Positions 13,908 to 14,076 of a DNA stretch of 14,076 nt are shown here, piece after piece. The translations under genes were made by a program, and so were the position numbers. The notes under the pieces are model-generated. The model saw nothing but the letters and a program-made list of their open reading frames with translations, ran no database searches and was not told where the DNA came from. The stretch covers positions 1-14,076 of the forward strand of contig JASHVC010000223.1 in NCBI GenBank assembly GCA_030039655.1, in the 5' to 3' direction. Source of the DNA: Xanthobacteraceae bacterium (GTDB lineage Bacteria > Pseudomonadota > Alphaproteobacteria > Rhizobiales > Xanthobacteraceae). The number at the start of each line of letters is the position of its first letter. Positions within the stretch are counted from its first letter, which is position 1.

Positions 13908-14076
13908 TCAGTTTCCTGCCAGGGCTCGATCATATACCGAGATAGCAAACAGTCCATCGAGCGGAACGGGCTTATCAAGCGCACCAAGCTTGATCTGATA
14001 GTCTTGCAGTTTGGCGGTTGAATCGACGATGCGGCGCGGGTCGGAGGTAAACTGCGTCTGTGGGGACTTGATGGCT
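13908..14076 (-). CDS. C-terminal end of an ABC transporter substrate-binding protein, 5' part outside window
   Basis: The frame is open from the window edge to a TGA at 13910-13908 and gives 55 residues, with segments IKSPQTQFTSDPRRIVDS, LQDYQIKLGALDKPVPLDG and LFAISVYDRALAGN. The position directly upstream of the permease, and the -LQDYQIKLGAL- type ending, fit a NitT/TauT-family periplasmic binding protein. The signal peptide and ligand site lie beyond the window, so ligand class cannot be judged. Confidence 0.7.
   Translation of the reverse strand, partial: AIKSPQTQFTSDPRRIVDSTAKLQDYQIKLGALDKPVPLDGLFAISVYDRALAGN

Overview
The window looks like chromosomal DNA of an alphaproteobacterium of the Hyphomicrobiales (Bradyrhizobium/Rhodopseudomonas/Xanthobacteraceae type). 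The clues are G+C-rich codon use in the flanking genes, a rhizobial-type palindromic intergenic element, a Bug/TctC solute-binding protein, NDP-forming acyl-CoA synthetase plus acyl-CoA dehydrogenase genes, and DUF4189-type small secreted proteins. This is a judgement from gene content; no database was consulted.

Left part (1-6583). A glutathionyl-hydroquinone reductase runs off the left edge on the minus strand. Divergent from it is a plus-strand catabolic operon: NDP-forming acyl-CoA synthetase, acyl-CoA dehydrogenase and a crotonase of the hydroxycinnamoyl-CoA hydratase-lyase (HCHL) type. After a large inverted-repeat element comes a periplasmic Bug-type binding protein. The order suggests uptake of an organic acid, CoA activation, alpha,beta-dehydrogenation, then hydration or retro-aldol chain shortening. 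The crotonase keeps the catalytic Glu of HCHL but lacks the residues that hold the phenol group, so its substrate is probably not a 4-hydroxycinnamoyl-CoA.

Middle part (6584-12380). This stretch is gene-sparse, visibly less G+C-rich in places, and unlike its flanks. It holds a stand-alone E2-type acyltransferase, an unrecognised two-TM membrane protein, and six small proteins with Sec signal peptides: a four-Cys protein, two paralogous Cys/Pro-rich 60-residue proteins, a DUF4189 protein, a Gly/Ser-rich two-Cys protein, and a second, shorter DUF4189-like protein. The two Cys/Pro-rich genes share leader sequence as well as coding sequence. The two DUF4189-like genes share an identical 13-base start-site block. 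A probable degraded group II intron end, an orphan terminator (possible small RNA) and several inverted repeats lie between them. This cluster is the least explained part of the window.

Right part (12381-14076). A minus-strand ABC importer operon of the nitrate/sulfonate/taurine (SsuABC/TauABC-like) family: the C-terminal end of a binding protein (cut by the window edge), a permease and an ATPase. The substrate cannot be read from the sequence.
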